A DNA stretch of 64,000 nt from UBA3263 sp964528425 (lineage in GTDB: Bacteria; Bacteroidota; Bacteroidia; Bacteroidales; Muribaculaceae), in contig CAZGTD010000006.1 of NCBI GenBank assembly GCA_964528425.1, positions 1 through 64,000 of the forward strand, written 5' to 3'. Each line of letters begins with the position of its first letter. Position 1 is the first letter of the stretch. This document shows positions 39,993-49,493 of this stretch, one piece after another. Under the pieces are notes generated by a model. That model was not told the origin of the DNA and ran no database searches. It saw only the letters and a list, made by a program, of their open reading frames with translations. The translations under genes and the position numbers were made by a program.

Positions 39993-41473
39993 TGAATAAA
40001 CGATTTCTTTTGATATTATTGCCGTTGCTGGCCGCCTGTTCGCGCCCGGTAACTCCCGAGCTCCACACTCTTGCCCCTCCGGCCCTCGAGCCGGACTATG
40101 CGGGGGTAACCTTCCCGGTCAATATTGCCGCTCCGGCATTTGTAATCACCGACAGTGCCGTGCAATGGCAAACCCAGGTGGGCCGCTGCGGATACGATCC
40201 GGAAATTACGGTGCGCAGCGGCTCGGACGGCTGCGTCAGCCTTCCGCTCAAAGCGTGGCGCAAGCTGCTCGCCTCAGCCGCCGGCGATTCTATTTATCTG
40301 CGCTTCGCGGCCTTGGGCGCCGACGGCAAGTGGAATCAGGCCGCCGATATAGTCTGCCCGGTGTCGGCTGATTCAATTGACCGCTATCTGACCTACCGCC
40401 TGCTATATCCCGGCTATGAGCTATGGTCGACAATGGGAATTTATCAGCGCGACCTGGAAAGTTATCAGCAGAAGCCGTTGCTCGAAAACAAAGACTTTGA
40501 CCAGCAATGTATAAACTGCCATAATTTCGCTGCCAACGATCCGAAACGGGGCATGATGGTTCACGTTCGCGGGCGTGAGGGCGGAACCCTCATTATGCGC
40601 GACGGCAAGGTTGAAAAAATCAATTCGTCGTTTGTCGGTGCCAACCATGGCGCAACCTATCCGAGCTGGAGCCGCGACGGCCGCTTCATTGCCTTTTCGG
40701 CCAATAAGGTGGGCCAGATTTTTCATTCAGCCGGCAATAAGCCGATTGAGGTTGTTGACGAGGCTGCCGACCTGATGGTCTATAGCGTTGAGCAACACAA
40801 AGCCTATTCTGCCGATGAAATTACGGGCGCGGATGCTATTGAAACCTTCCCTAACTGGTCGCCCGACGGACGTACGCTGTATTTCTGCCGCGCGCTGGTC
40901 AGCGACCCCGCGCTCTCGGCCGAGAATCCCGATTCCATACATTATGATTTGTGTGCAATCAATTTCGACCCGACAGCATGCCGGTTCTCCGATTTCAGAG
41001 TGCTATATGATGCGGCAGCCGATTCCGCGTCGGTTTCTTTTCCCCGCGTTAGTCCCGACGGCAAATGGCTGATGTTTACCCGCATGACCTACGGCACATT
41101 CTCAATCTGGCATCCTGAAAGCCAGCTGTGCATTCTGAATCTGCTAACGGGTCAGTGGCGCGAAATGACCGAAGTTAATGCCCCGGCAGCTATTGATTCT
41201 TACCATAGCTGGGGTTCCGACGGCCGCTGGTTCGTGTTCAGCTCCAAGCGCATGGACGGTTTGTGGGCGCGTCCGTATTTTGCCCGCTTCGATTCCGCCA
41301 CCGGCGTGGCAACCAAGCCGTTCGCGCTTCCGCAGAAGCAGCCAACGTTCTATCGTGAGTTTACAAAAACATTCAATATCCCTGAACTGATAGCCAACCC
41401 AGCCGACCCCGACGCCGAGGCTCTGCTTAATGCTATCCATTCCGACCCGCAGCCGGTAACCCTTCAGAAATGA
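39992..41473 (+). CDS. Lipoprotein with CxxCH haem motif and TolB-like propeller
   Basis: The 493-residue protein starts MNKRFLLILLPLLAACSRP, a type II signal peptide with lipobox LLAAC, so it is an envelope lipoprotein. After an Ig-like N-terminal part, FDQQCINCHNF near residue 170 gives one CxxCH motif for covalent haem c. PD40/TolB-type propeller repeats follow: YPSWSRDGRFIAFSAN, FPNWSPDGRTLYF, FPRVSPDGKWLMFT and YHSWGSDGRWFVFSSK. It could be a redox-linked sensor or binding protein; one haem motif alone does not prove cytochrome function. It overlaps the next gene by 4 bp. Confidence 0.78.
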   Translation: MNKRFLLILLPLLAACSRPVTPELHTLAPPALEPDYAGVTFPVNIAAPAFVITDSAVQWQTQVGRCGYDPEITVRSGSDGCVSLPLKAWRKLLASAAGDSIYLRFAALGADGKWNQAADIVCPVSADSIDRYLTYRLLYPGYELWSTMGIYQRDLESYQQKPLLENKDFDQQCINCHNFAANDPKRGMMVHVRGREGGTLIMRDGKVEKINSSFVGANHGATYPSWSRDGRFIAFSANKVGQIFHSAGNKPIEVVDEAADLMVYSVEQHKAYSADEITGADAIETFPNWSPDGRTLYFCRALVSDPALSAENPDSIHYDLCAINFDPTACRFSDFRVLYDAAADSASVSFPRVSPDGKWLMFTRMTYGTFSIWHPESQLCILNLLTGQWREMTEVNAPAAIDSYHSWGSDGRWFVFSSKRMDGLWARPYFARFDSATGVATKPFALPQKQPTFYREFTKTFNIPELIANPADPDAEALLNAIHSDPQPVTLQK

Positions 41474-44433
41474 TTACGTCCTCGCGCCTATATCTTCGCG
41501 ACACCGCGTTCAACGAGCTCATGCAGCGGCGCATCCACAGCGTGCTGCTGGTGGCCTCGCCCTACGATGCCTTTATTATGGAAGAAGACGGTCGAGTTGA
41601 AGAGCAGCTTTTTTTTGAGTATAATTCGCTGAATCTGTCGTCGCCCCCGCGAGTAACGCGCGTTAACGATTCTGAAGAGGCGCTGGAGTTATTGGCAATC
41701 AAGCAGTTCGATTTGATAATCGTTATGCCGGGCACTTCAATCCCGGAGTCTTTTTCGGGCCTGCGCGAAATCAAACGGGCCGCTCCCTCAACGCCGATCG
41801 TAGTTCTGACGCCTTTCTCCAAGGAGGTTTCGCGGCGTCTGGCTTCCGAAAATCTCGACGATGTTGACTATGTGTTTTCCTGGCTCGGAAACATGGATCT
41901 CATCCTGGCGATAATCAAGCTGCTTGAGGATAGAATGAATGCCGACTACGATGTTAATACAGTTGGCGTTCAAACCATTATGCTGGTCGAAGACTCTGTA
42001 AGGTTCTATTCGTCGGTGCTTCCTCATTTATATAGGTTCCTGTTGCAGCAGAGCCTTCATTTTTCAACCGAGGCGCTGAACGACCACGAAAAAATGCTGC
42101 GCATGCGCGGACGCCCGAAAGTTATTCTTGCGCGCACCTACGAAGAGGCCGTTGAACTCTACAATAAGTTTGGCGACAACATGCTGGGGGTAATCACCGA
42201 TGTTTCATTCATGCGCGGCGGCGCAAAAGATTCCCATGCCGGCATAGCGCTGGCCGAGTATATTCGCGAGCGCGACCCCTATGTGCCCATCATTGTTGAA
42301 AGCTCCGAGGCTGCAAACTCCGAGGCGGTCGCGCCCTTCGGCGGCATATTCCTCGACAAAAACTCCAAAAAACTGCCCGTTGACCTTGGCGAGGCGATAA
42401 CCGCCAACTTCGGTTTCGGCGACTTTATTATGCGCGACCCTGAAACCGGGGCTGAAATAATGCGCATCCGTTCGCTCAAGGATTTGCAGTATAAAATGAT
42501 GGAGATTCCTGATAAAACGCTCTATTACCACGCCCGCCGCAACGATATTTCGCGCTGGCTCTATTCCAGAGCCATGTTTCCGATTGCCGAGGTTATCAAG
42601 GCGCACCGTACCCGTTCGCTGGCCGATATTCATGAGGCAAAACTGCTTTTCCTGGATGCCATTGTCAGCTACCGGCGAATGAAAAATCGCGGCGTAGTGG
42701 CCGTTTTCCAGAAAGATCGCTTTGACCGTTACTCTAATTTCGCGCGCATCGGCAAAGGCTCGATGGGCGGCAAAGGGCGCGGCCTTGCGTTTATCGACTC
42801 CATAATCAAAAAATATCCGGAAACCGATTCTGTTGACGGCACGCCCGTGAACATTACGATTCCGCGCACTGTAGTGCTCTGCACTGACCTTTTCGACGAA
42901 TTTATGGAGTCAAACCGGCTCTATCCGATAGCTCTGTCAACCGCCCCCGACGAAGAAATTCACAAGGCCTTTGTAGAGGCCGGGCTTCCGGAACGTTTGC
43001 GCGACGACCTGATGGCGCTGCTCGATGTTGTTGACAAGCCGTTGGCCGTGCGTTCGTCTTCGCTGCTTGAGGATTCCCATTATCAGCCGTTTGCAGGCGT
43101 CTACGCCACATATATGATTCAGAACCGCCAGGGCGAGAAGGAAGAAACGTTCCGTATACTCTCCGACGCTATTAAAAGCGTTTACGCCTCGGTGTTCTAT
43201 GCCGATTCCAAGGCATATATGACGGCAACGTCCAACGTTATCGACCAGGAAAAAATGGCCGTTATCATCCAGGAGGTTGTTGGCGTTCGCCATGCCGACC
43301 TCTATTTCCCGTCGTTTTCGGGAGTGGGCCGCTCGCTCAACTACTATCCGCTGGGCGACGAGCAACCCGAGGATGGAGTGGTTCAGGTAGCCATAGGCCT
43401 TGGCAAAACCATCGTAGAGGGGGGTACGGCCCTGCGCTTTTCGCCGAAGCACCCAACTAAGGTTCTGCAGACCTCGACTCTCGACCTGGCGCTGCGCGAC
43501 ACCCAGACCCGGCTTCTGGCCCTGGACATGACCGACTCGGCGCCTACTGATTTTACGGCCGACGACGGTTTTAACCTGCGTTCGCTCAGGGTGCAGTCGC
43601 TGGCCGGAACGGATGCGCTGCGTTTCATGGTTTCGACATTCGATGTGAATGACCAGATTATCCGCGACACAGACCAGGGTGCCGGCCGCAAGGTGGTTAC
43701 GTTTGCCAATATGCTTCAACACGGCTCGTTTCCGCTGGCTCAGGGCGCGGCATTCATGCTTGAAACCGGCGCCCGCGAAATGGCGCGCCCGGTAGAAATT
43801 GAATTTGCAGGAATCGTTAACGGGCCCAACGCCGGAACAATCTACTGGCTGCAGATTCGCCCGATAGTCGACAAAAAAGAGATTGGCGACGAGGCGGTGC
43901 TTTCGTTGCCCGCCGAGCAGACCATATTGACCTCGACAACTGCCTTGGGCAACGGCAATATCGAAGGCGTGTCAACCATAGTTTATGTCAGGCCCGAGGC
44001 CTTTAACTCAGCCAATAATCCCGCTGTGGCCCGCGAAATTGAGCTTTTGAACCGCAAATTCCTCGAAACCGGAGAGTCATATCTGCTTATCGGCCCGGGA
44101 CGCTGGGGCTCGTCGGACCCCGCGCTCGGCATTCCGGTTAAGTGGCCCCATATTTCGGGTGCGCGCCTTATTGTAGAGTCATCGCTTCCCGGTTATCGCA
44201 TCGAGCCCTCGCAGGGCACACACTTCTTTCAGAATCTCACCTCCGTAGGCGCCGGTTATTTCACCATTGACCAAAATTCGGGCCACTACGACGTTGAGTA
44301 TCTCAATGCCCTGCCGGCCGAGTATGAATCCGCCGCCCTGAGAATAGTCCGTTTTCCCCAACCCTTGAAAATCGCCCTCAACGGCCGCACGGGCCTGGGC
44401 GTAGTAGCTAAACCGGATGAAGAAACTTGCTAA
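41470..44433 (+). CDS. Double receiver-like / PEP-synthase-type ATP-grasp fusion
   Basis: The 987-residue cytoplasmic protein has two response-regulator-like segments (about 20-160, with QFDLIIVMPGTS and PIVVLTPFSKE; about 170-320, with TIMLVEDS and GVITDVSFMRGG). A long part homologous to the pyruvate,phosphate dikinase / PEP synthase ATP-binding domain follows: ARIGKGSMGGKGRGLAFI near residue 425, DKPLAVRSSSLLEDSHYQPFAGVYAT near residue 525, and PVEIEFAG...WLQIRPI near residue 775. The phosphohistidine and PEP-binding domains of real PEP synthase are missing. The first receiver lacks the usual Asp (VMPGTS), while the second retains ITDVS. It probably phosphorylates or binds an unknown target under signalling control. 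It overlaps ybaK by 17 bp. Confidence 0.8.
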   Translation: MITSSRLYLRDTAFNELMQRRIHSVLLVASPYDAFIMEEDGRVEEQLFFEYNSLNLSSPPRVTRVNDSEEALELLAIKQFDLIIVMPGTSIPESFSGLREIKRAAPSTPIVVLTPFSKEVSRRLASENLDDVDYVFSWLGNMDLILAIIKLLEDRMNADYDVNTVGVQTIMLVEDSVRFYSSVLPHLYRFLLQQSLHFSTEALNDHEKMLRMRGRPKVILARTYEEAVELYNKFGDNMLGVITDVSFMRGGAKDSHAGIALAEYIRERDPYVPIIVESSEAANSEAVAPFGGIFLDKNSKKLPVDLGEAITANFGFGDFIMRDPETGAEIMRIRSLKDLQYKMMEIPDKTLYYHARRNDISRWLYSRAMFPIAEVIKAHRTRSLADIHEAKLLFLDAIVSYRRMKNRGVVAVFQKDRFDRYSNFARIGKGSMGGKGRGLAFIDSIIKKYPETDSVDGTPVNITIPRTVVLCTDLFDEFMESNRLYPIALSTAPDEEIHKAFVEAGLPERLRDDLMALLDVVDKPLAVRSSSLLEDSHYQPFAGVYATYMIQNRQGEKEETFRILSDAIKSVYASVFYADSKAYMTATSNVIDQEKMAVIIQEVVGVRHADLYFPSFSGVGRSLNYYPLGDEQPEDGVVQVAIGLGKTIVEGGTALRFSPKHPTKVLQTSTLDLALRDTQTRLLALDMTDSAPTDFTADDGFNLRSLRVQSLAGTDALRFMVSTFDVNDQIIRDTDQGAGRKVVTFANMLQHGSFPLAQGAAFMLETGAREMARPVEIEFAGIVNGPNAGTIYWLQIRPIVDKKEIGDEAVLSLPAEQTILTSTTALGNGNIEGVSTIVYVRPEAFNSANNPAVAREIELLNRKFLETGESYLLIGPGRWGSSDPALGIPVKWPHISGARLIVESSLPGYRIEPSQGTHFFQNLTSVGAGYFTIDQNSGHYDVEYLNALPAEYESAALRIVRFPQPLKIALNGRTGLGVVAKPDEETC

Positions 44434-44899
44434 GACGAATGCCGCGCGGCTGCTGGAACATGCCGGCGTGCAGTTTGAGCTAATACCGTATACCGTTGAC
44501 CCGGAGCACCTGGAGGCTCAACACATTGCCGACGAACTCGGCGAGGACATCAACCGCGTGTTTAAAACGCTGGTGCTCAGCGGCACCGGTGCCGGCTATT
44601 TTGTCTGTGTGGTTCCGGGTAACCGCGAAGTAGACCTCAAAAAAGCCGCAAAAGTGGCCGGCGCCAAAAAGGCCGACCTGATTCCGATGAAAGAGCTATT
44701 GCCGCTGACCGGTTATATTCGCGGCGGCTGCTCGCCCGTCGGCATGAAGAAGCCGTTTCCGACCTACTTCCACGAATCGGCGCTGGAGTTCGACAAGATT
44801 TTCGTGTCGGCCGGCGTGCGCGGGCTTCAGTTAGAAATCAATCCCAATGACCTTATAAAATTTGTCGGAGGTGAAACCGCCGACCTCGTTGCTCTATGA
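44417..44899 (+). CDS. ybaK: YbaK-type Cys-tRNA(Pro) deacylase
   Basis: The 160-residue protein is a trans-editing factor that hydrolyses mischarged Cys-tRNA(Pro). The family pattern is complete: TNAARLLEHAGVQFELIPY at the start, DINRVFKTLVL with the key Lys near residue 50, DLKKAAKVAGAKKADLIP, and TGYIRGGCSPVGMKKPFPTY with the conserved G-x-SP. It overlaps the fusion gene by 17 bp and aroC by 4 bp. Confidence 0.93.
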   Translation: MKKLAKTNAARLLEHAGVQFELIPYTVDPEHLEAQHIADELGEDINRVFKTLVLSGTGAGYFVCVVPGNREVDLKKAAKVAGAKKADLIPMKELLPLTGYIRGGCSPVGMKKPFPTYFHESALEFDKIFVSAGVRGLQLEINPNDLIKFVGGETADLVAL

Positions 44900-45936
44900 A
44901 TACATTCGGTAAAAACCTAACCCTCACCACTTTCGGCGAGAGCCACGGCCCGGCTCTGGGCGGCGTTATCGACGGCTTTCCGCCGCGGATAGCAATTGAC
45001 CTCAATCGCGTGCAAGCAGAGCTCGACCGCAGACGCCCCGGCCAAAGCCGCATAACCACCGCGCGCAACGAAGCCGACCGCGTGCGCATACTCTCGGGCA
45101 TGTTCAACGGCCTCACAACCGGCACACCCATCGGCTTCATAATCGAGAACAGCAATCAGCATTCGGCCGACTATGAGGAGATGGCCCACGCGTTCCGCCC
45201 TTCGCACGCCGACTTTACCTATCAGCAGAAATATGGCATCCGCGACTATCGCGGCGGGGGGCGCGCTTCGGCCCGCGAAACCGCTTCGCGAGTCGTTGGA
45301 GGCGCCTTTTGCAAGCAATTGCTTGAGCTGAAGGGCATAACGGTGAACGCATGGACCCATAGCGTCGGCAATATCGTTGCCGGCCACGCCGACTGCAACC
45401 CCGAGTCGAACGCCGTTCGCTGTCCCGACTCTGCCGCCGCCGAAAAAATGATTGACTTGATCAGCGAGGTAAAGAATCAGGGCGACACCATTGGCGGCAT
45501 CATAGCGCTGCGCATCGAGGGAGTGCCGGCGGGAGTGGGCGACCCGCTCTTCGACCGTCTGAACTCGCGCTTGGGGGGCGCGATGCTGACGATTCCGGCG
45601 GTCAAGGGCGTAGAATTCGGCATGGGTTTCGACGGCACCCGTCGCCGCGGCTCGGAGGTTATCGACGAGTTTCAGGTCGATGGTGACGGGCACATCCGCA
45701 CGGCCACCAACAATTCCGGAGGCATTCAGGGCGGCATTTCAAACGGCATGCCCATAGAAATGCGCATCGCCTTCAAGCCGGTGGCCACGCTGCTGCGCGA
45801 CGTCCGCACCATTACCGACTCCGGCGAGCCCACGACGCTCCACGCCCGCGGCCGCCACGACCCGTGTGTGCTCCCCCGCGCCGTCCCCGTCGTCGAAGCC
45901 ATGGCCGCCCTCGTCCTCGCCGACCTCCTCCACTAA
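44896..45936 (+). CDS. aroC: Chorismate synthase
   Basis: AroC converts EPSP to chorismate, the last shared step of aromatic amino-acid synthesis, with reduced FMN. The 346-residue product has the three signatures GESHGPALGGVIDGFPP at residues 14-30, YGIRDYRGGGRASARETA near residue 112, and RGRHDPCVLPRAVPVVEAM near the C-terminus. It is the last gene of the ribBA run. No strong terminator follows before the pheT promoter at 46004. Confidence 0.97.
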   Translation: MNTFGKNLTLTTFGESHGPALGGVIDGFPPRIAIDLNRVQAELDRRRPGQSRITTARNEADRVRILSGMFNGLTTGTPIGFIIENSNQHSADYEEMAHAFRPSHADFTYQQKYGIRDYRGGGRASARETASRVVGGAFCKQLLELKGITVNAWTHSVGNIVAGHADCNPESNAVRCPDSAAAEKMIDLISEVKNQGDTIGGIIALRIEGVPAGVGDPLFDRLNSRLGGAMLTIPAVKGVEFGMGFDGTRRRGSEVIDEFQVDGDGHIRTATNNSGGIQGGISNGMPIEMRIAFKPVATLLRDVRTITDSGEPTTLHARGRHDPCVLPRAVPVVEAMAALVLADLLH

Positions 45937-46003
45937 TCTTTCGGGTTTGAGGGAGATTTTTTTGAGGGGGAAATATAAATTTTCGGGTTAGCGATTTTTT
46001 TTG

Positions 46004-46011
46004 TAACTTTG
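46004..46011 (+). promoter_or_regulatory. -7 element of pheT
   Basis: TAACTTTG lies 26 nt before the pheT ATG at 46038, after a T-rich stretch. Confidence 0.65.
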
Positions 46012-46037
46012 CGGAATAATTTGGCAGTTATTCATCT

Positions 46038-48524
46038 ATGAACATTTCTTATAACTGGCTGCGCTCTTTTGTTGACGGGCTTCCCGAACCCAAAGCCCTT
46101 GCTGCAGCCCTGACATCAACCGGTCTGGAATGCGACACGGTTGAAGAAGTAGAATCGATTCGCGGCGGCCTGCGCGGCCTGGTGGTGGGACGTGTGCTCA
46201 CCTGCGAAGCGCACCCCGACAGCGACCACCTGCACGTTACCACAGTTGACCTCGGCCTGCCCGAGGGCCCCGCACAGATTGTTTGCGGTGCCCCCAACGT
46301 TGCTGCCGGCCAGGCGGTTATCGTGGCCACCGTGGGCACTACGCTCTACGACGGCGACAAGGAATTCAAAATCAAAAAATCGAAAATCCGCGGCGTTGAA
46401 TCGCTCGGCATGATCTGCGCCGAAGATGAAATCGGCGTGGGCACCAGCCACGACGGCATCATCGTTATTCCCGACGACAAGGCTCCGGCGCCCGGCACTC
46501 CCGCCGCCGAATACTTCGGCCTTGAGAGCGACTACGTTCTTGAAGTAGACCTGACTCCGAACCGCATTGACGGTGCCAGCCACTACGGCGTGGCCCGCGA
46601 CTGGGCCGCCAAGGCCACTGTCGAAGGCCTCACCCCCAACCTTCATCGTCCCGATGGGCTCGACCCGCAGTCACTGCCCGCTCATCCCGACAAGGCCGTA
46701 AAGGTTACGGTTGCCGACGCCGCCGACTGCCCGCGCTATGCCGGCCTGACCATCCGCAACGTAAAGGTTGCCGAGAGCCCCAAATGGCTGCGCGACTATC
46801 TTACCGCCATTGGCCAACGCCCCATTAACAACATCGTTGACATTACTAACTATATTCTCCACTCCTTCTGCCAGCCGCTCCACTGCTTTGACCTCGATAA
46901 GGTTAAAGATGACCAAATCATAGTGAAGACCCTCCCCGCCGGCACCAAGTTCACCACCTTGGACGGCGTTGAGCGCACCCTCAACGAGCGCGACCTGATG
47001 ATTTGCGACCCCGACGGGCCGCTTTGCCTGGCCGGCGTTTTCGGTGGCCTGAACTCGGGCGTTACCGACTCTACCAAAGATATTTTCCTCGAAAGCGCCT
47101 GCTTTAACCCCACGACCATCCGCAAGGCTGCGCGTCGCCACGGGCTGAACACCGACGCCTCGTTCCGCTACGAGCGCGGTGTAGACCCCAATGGCTGCAT
47201 GTATGCCCTGATGGTTGCCGCCAAGAAGGTTCAGGAACTCGCCGGCGGCGAAATCTGCGGTCCCGTGGTCGACCTCTATCCCAACCCGGTTGAACCGGCC
47301 GTTGTAGAGCTGTCGTTCAAGCAGATCAACGATCTTATCGGCGCCGAAATCCCCGCCGACGCAGTGCGCCGCATACTCGGAGCCCTCGACATCAAGATCG
47401 AGAGCGAAGAAAACGGCACCATGGTTCTGCGCATACCGACCTATCGCGTCGACGTTACCCGCCCTTGCGACGTTATCGAAGAGATTCTGCGCATCTATGG
47501 CTACAACAACGTAGGCTTCACCGACCACGTTAACTCCTCGCTTTCATATAAAACCCCGACCGACCTGGCAAATCAGCTGACCAACAAGGCGCTCGATCGC
47601 CTCGCCGCTCAGGGCTTCCGCGAAATTCTCAACAACTCGCTAACCTCGGTTGCCTACTATGCCGACTGCGCAAGCTACCCGCTGGACCGCTGCGTAAAGG
47701 TTATGAACCCGCTCAGCTCCGACCTCGGCGTTATGCGTCAGACCCTGCTTTTCGGCGGCCTGGAGGTTATCAGCCACAACGTCAACCGTCGCAATGGCGA
47801 TTTGATGCTCGTTGAGCTCGGCAACGTTTACAAATTCAACCCCGACAGCGAATCGACCGTCGAGCAGCCCCTGGCGCCCTACAGCGAAGGCTCGCGTCTG
47901 GGCCTGTGGCTCACCGGCAACGTCAGCACCTCATCGTGGCTCGCGCCGGCCGTAGAATCGAGCATTTACCATCTGCGTGCGTTTGTCGACGGCGTTCTCG
48001 CCGCCCTCGGTCTCGGCCAGAATCAGGTGCACTATGCCGTCGGCAACGATTGCCCCGACATCTTTGCAGCCCAGCTCGACATCAAAACCCGCTCGGGCAA
48101 GCTCCTGGGCCGCATGGGCGTGGTAAACGCCGACCTGCTCAACCGCTTCGACATTGACCGTCCCGTCTACTTTGCCGAGCTCGACCGCGACGCCCTTGTC
48201 AAGCTCGTTGAAAAGCATAACGTAACCTTTGCGCCGCTGCCCAAGTCGCAGGCTGTGCGCCGCGACCTGGCGTTGCTTCTCGATTCTGCCGTTACTTTCG
48301 AGCAGGTTCGTGAAGTAGTTGCCAAGTCTGAGCGCAAGCTCCTTCAGGGCGTTGAGCTCTTCGACGTTTACGAAGGCAAAAACCTGCCCGAAGGTAAAAA
48401 GAGCTATGCAATTTCGATTACTCTTCAGGATCCGGAAAAGACCCTGCAGGATAAACAGATTGACGCCGTGATGGGCAAGGTTATAAATAATCTCAAAGCC
48501 CAGCTTGGCGCTGAACTCCGCTAA
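46038..48524 (+). CDS. pheT: Phenylalanyl-tRNA synthetase beta subunit
   Basis: PheT is the large subunit of the alpha2-beta2 enzyme that charges tRNA-Phe. The 828-residue length is standard. The N-terminus MNISYNWLRSFVDGLPEPKAL precedes a tRNA-binding EMAP-like domain (about 40-150; VVGRVLTCEAHPDSDHLHV). Then come the B3/B4 editing domain with NNIVDITNYI near residue 265, the B5 domain (FKQINDLIGAEIP), the catalytic-like core (about 480-690), and a C-terminal anticodon-binding FDX-ACB domain (FAPLPKSQAVRRDLALLL...). pheS is not in the window, as often happens in Bacteroidetes. yebC follows after 37 bp. Confidence 0.97.
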   Translation: MNISYNWLRSFVDGLPEPKALAAALTSTGLECDTVEEVESIRGGLRGLVVGRVLTCEAHPDSDHLHVTTVDLGLPEGPAQIVCGAPNVAAGQAVIVATVGTTLYDGDKEFKIKKSKIRGVESLGMICAEDEIGVGTSHDGIIVIPDDKAPAPGTPAAEYFGLESDYVLEVDLTPNRIDGASHYGVARDWAAKATVEGLTPNLHRPDGLDPQSLPAHPDKAVKVTVADAADCPRYAGLTIRNVKVAESPKWLRDYLTAIGQRPINNIVDITNYILHSFCQPLHCFDLDKVKDDQIIVKTLPAGTKFTTLDGVERTLNERDLMICDPDGPLCLAGVFGGLNSGVTDSTKDIFLESACFNPTTIRKAARRHGLNTDASFRYERGVDPNGCMYALMVAAKKVQELAGGEICGPVVDLYPNPVEPAVVELSFKQINDLIGAEIPADAVRRILGALDIKIESEENGTMVLRIPTYRVDVTRPCDVIEEILRIYGYNNVGFTDHVNSSLSYKTPTDLANQLTNKALDRLAAQGFREILNNSLTSVAYYADCASYPLDRCVKVMNPLSSDLGVMRQTLLFGGLEVISHNVNRRNGDLMLVELGNVYKFNPDSESTVEQPLAPYSEGSRLGLWLTGNVSTSSWLAPAVESSIYHLRAFVDGVLAALGLGQNQVHYAVGNDCPDIFAAQLDIKTRSGKLLGRMGVVNADLLNRFDIDRPVYFAELDRDALVKLVEKHNVTFAPLPKSQAVRRDLALLLDSAVTFEQVREVVAKSERKLLQGVELFDVYEGKNLPEGKKSYAISITLQDPEKTLQDKQIDAVMGKVINNLKAQLGAELR

Positions 48525-48561
48525 TTATTTAAACTTTAAAATCTAAAATAAATATTCATAT

Positions 48562-49293
48562 ATGGGAAGAGCATTTGAATACCGTAAGGCCCGTAAGCTT
48601 AAACGCTGGGGCAACATGTCGCGTACGTTTACCCGCATAGGTAAGGAAATCACCATTGCCGCTAAAGCCGGCGGTCCCGACCCCGACACCAACCCGCGCC
48701 TGCGTGCGCTCATGGCCAACGCCAAGGCCGCCAACATGCCCAAGGACACCGTTGAACGCGCCATCAAAAAAGCCACCGACAAGGATGCCGGCGACTACAA
48801 GGAAATCGTTTACGAAGGATATGGCCCCTTCGGCATCGCCATCGTTGTTGAAACCGCAACCAACAACAACACCCGCACCGTGGCCAACGTGCGCTCCTAC
48901 TTCACCAAGCATGGCGGCTCGCTCGGCACTTCCGGCTCGCTATCATTCCTGTTCGACCATAAGTGCGTCTTTAAAATCAAAGCCAAGGAAGGCGTTGAGC
49001 TCGAAGACCTCGAACTGGAGCTGATTGACTGCGGCGTTGACGAACTTGAAGCCGGCGACGAAGGCGAAATCATTCTCTACGGCGCCTTTGAAAGCAACTC
49101 GGCCATTCAGCACTATCTCGAAGAAAACGGCTACGAAATCATCTCGTCGGAATTCGAACGCATTCCCAATGACCTGAAAGACGTAACCCCCGAGCAGCGC
49201 GCAACCCTCGAAAAACTTCTCGACAAATTCGAGGAAGATGAAGACGTTCAGAACGTGTTCCACAACATGCGCGAGGACGATTCGGAAGAATAA
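48562..49293 (+). CDS. yebC: YebC/PmpR-family protein
   Basis: The 243-residue cytoplasmic protein begins MGRAFEYRKARKLKRWGNMS, the Bacteroidetes variant of the YebC start, and has NMPKDTVERAIKKA, YEGYGPFGIAIVVE...NNNTRTVANVRS and the acidic C-terminus of the family. YebC/TACO1 proteins act in translation of difficult stretches or as DNA-binding regulators; which role applies here is not decided. It lies 37 bp after pheT without a promoter between, so both are probably read together up to the terminator at 49310. Confidence 0.95.
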   Translation: MGRAFEYRKARKLKRWGNMSRTFTRIGKEITIAAKAGGPDPDTNPRLRALMANAKAANMPKDTVERAIKKATDKDAGDYKEIVYEGYGPFGIAIVVETATNNNTRTVANVRSYFTKHGGSLGTSGSLSFLFDHKCVFKIKAKEGVELEDLELELIDCGVDELEAGDEGEIILYGAFESNSAIQHYLEENGYEIISSEFERIPNDLKDVTPEQRATLEKLLDKFEEDEDVQNVFHNMREDDSEE

Positions 49294-49309
49294 CACGAGT
49301 ATCTGATTT

Positions 49310-49352
49310 TAACGCAATTTAACGCTTTGGGCGTAAAATTGCGTTATTTTTA
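49310..49352 (+). terminator. Intrinsic terminator of pheT-yebC
   Basis: A 16-bp stem (49310-49325 with 49331-49346, one mismatch) with a 5-nt loop is followed by TTTTTAT. Confidence 0.93.
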
Positions 49353-49448
49353 TAAAAGTTAACCATTTTCGCGTTTGGTTTAGAATATTTAACTTCTCGC
49401 GGACTAACTTTTTCGCCCTTTGGAACAGTTTTTTCGCGGAATTATCCC

Positions 49449-49456
49449 TAACTTTG
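49449..49456 (+). promoter_or_regulatory. -7 element of the inositol-phosphate synthase gene
   Basis: TAACTTTG lies 37 nt before the ATG at 49494. A TTTG at 49419-49422 is 26 bp upstream, longer than the usual spacer. Confidence 0.6.
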
Positions 49457-49493
49457 CATTCCAAAATCGAAAATATTATAACAATCATCACTT

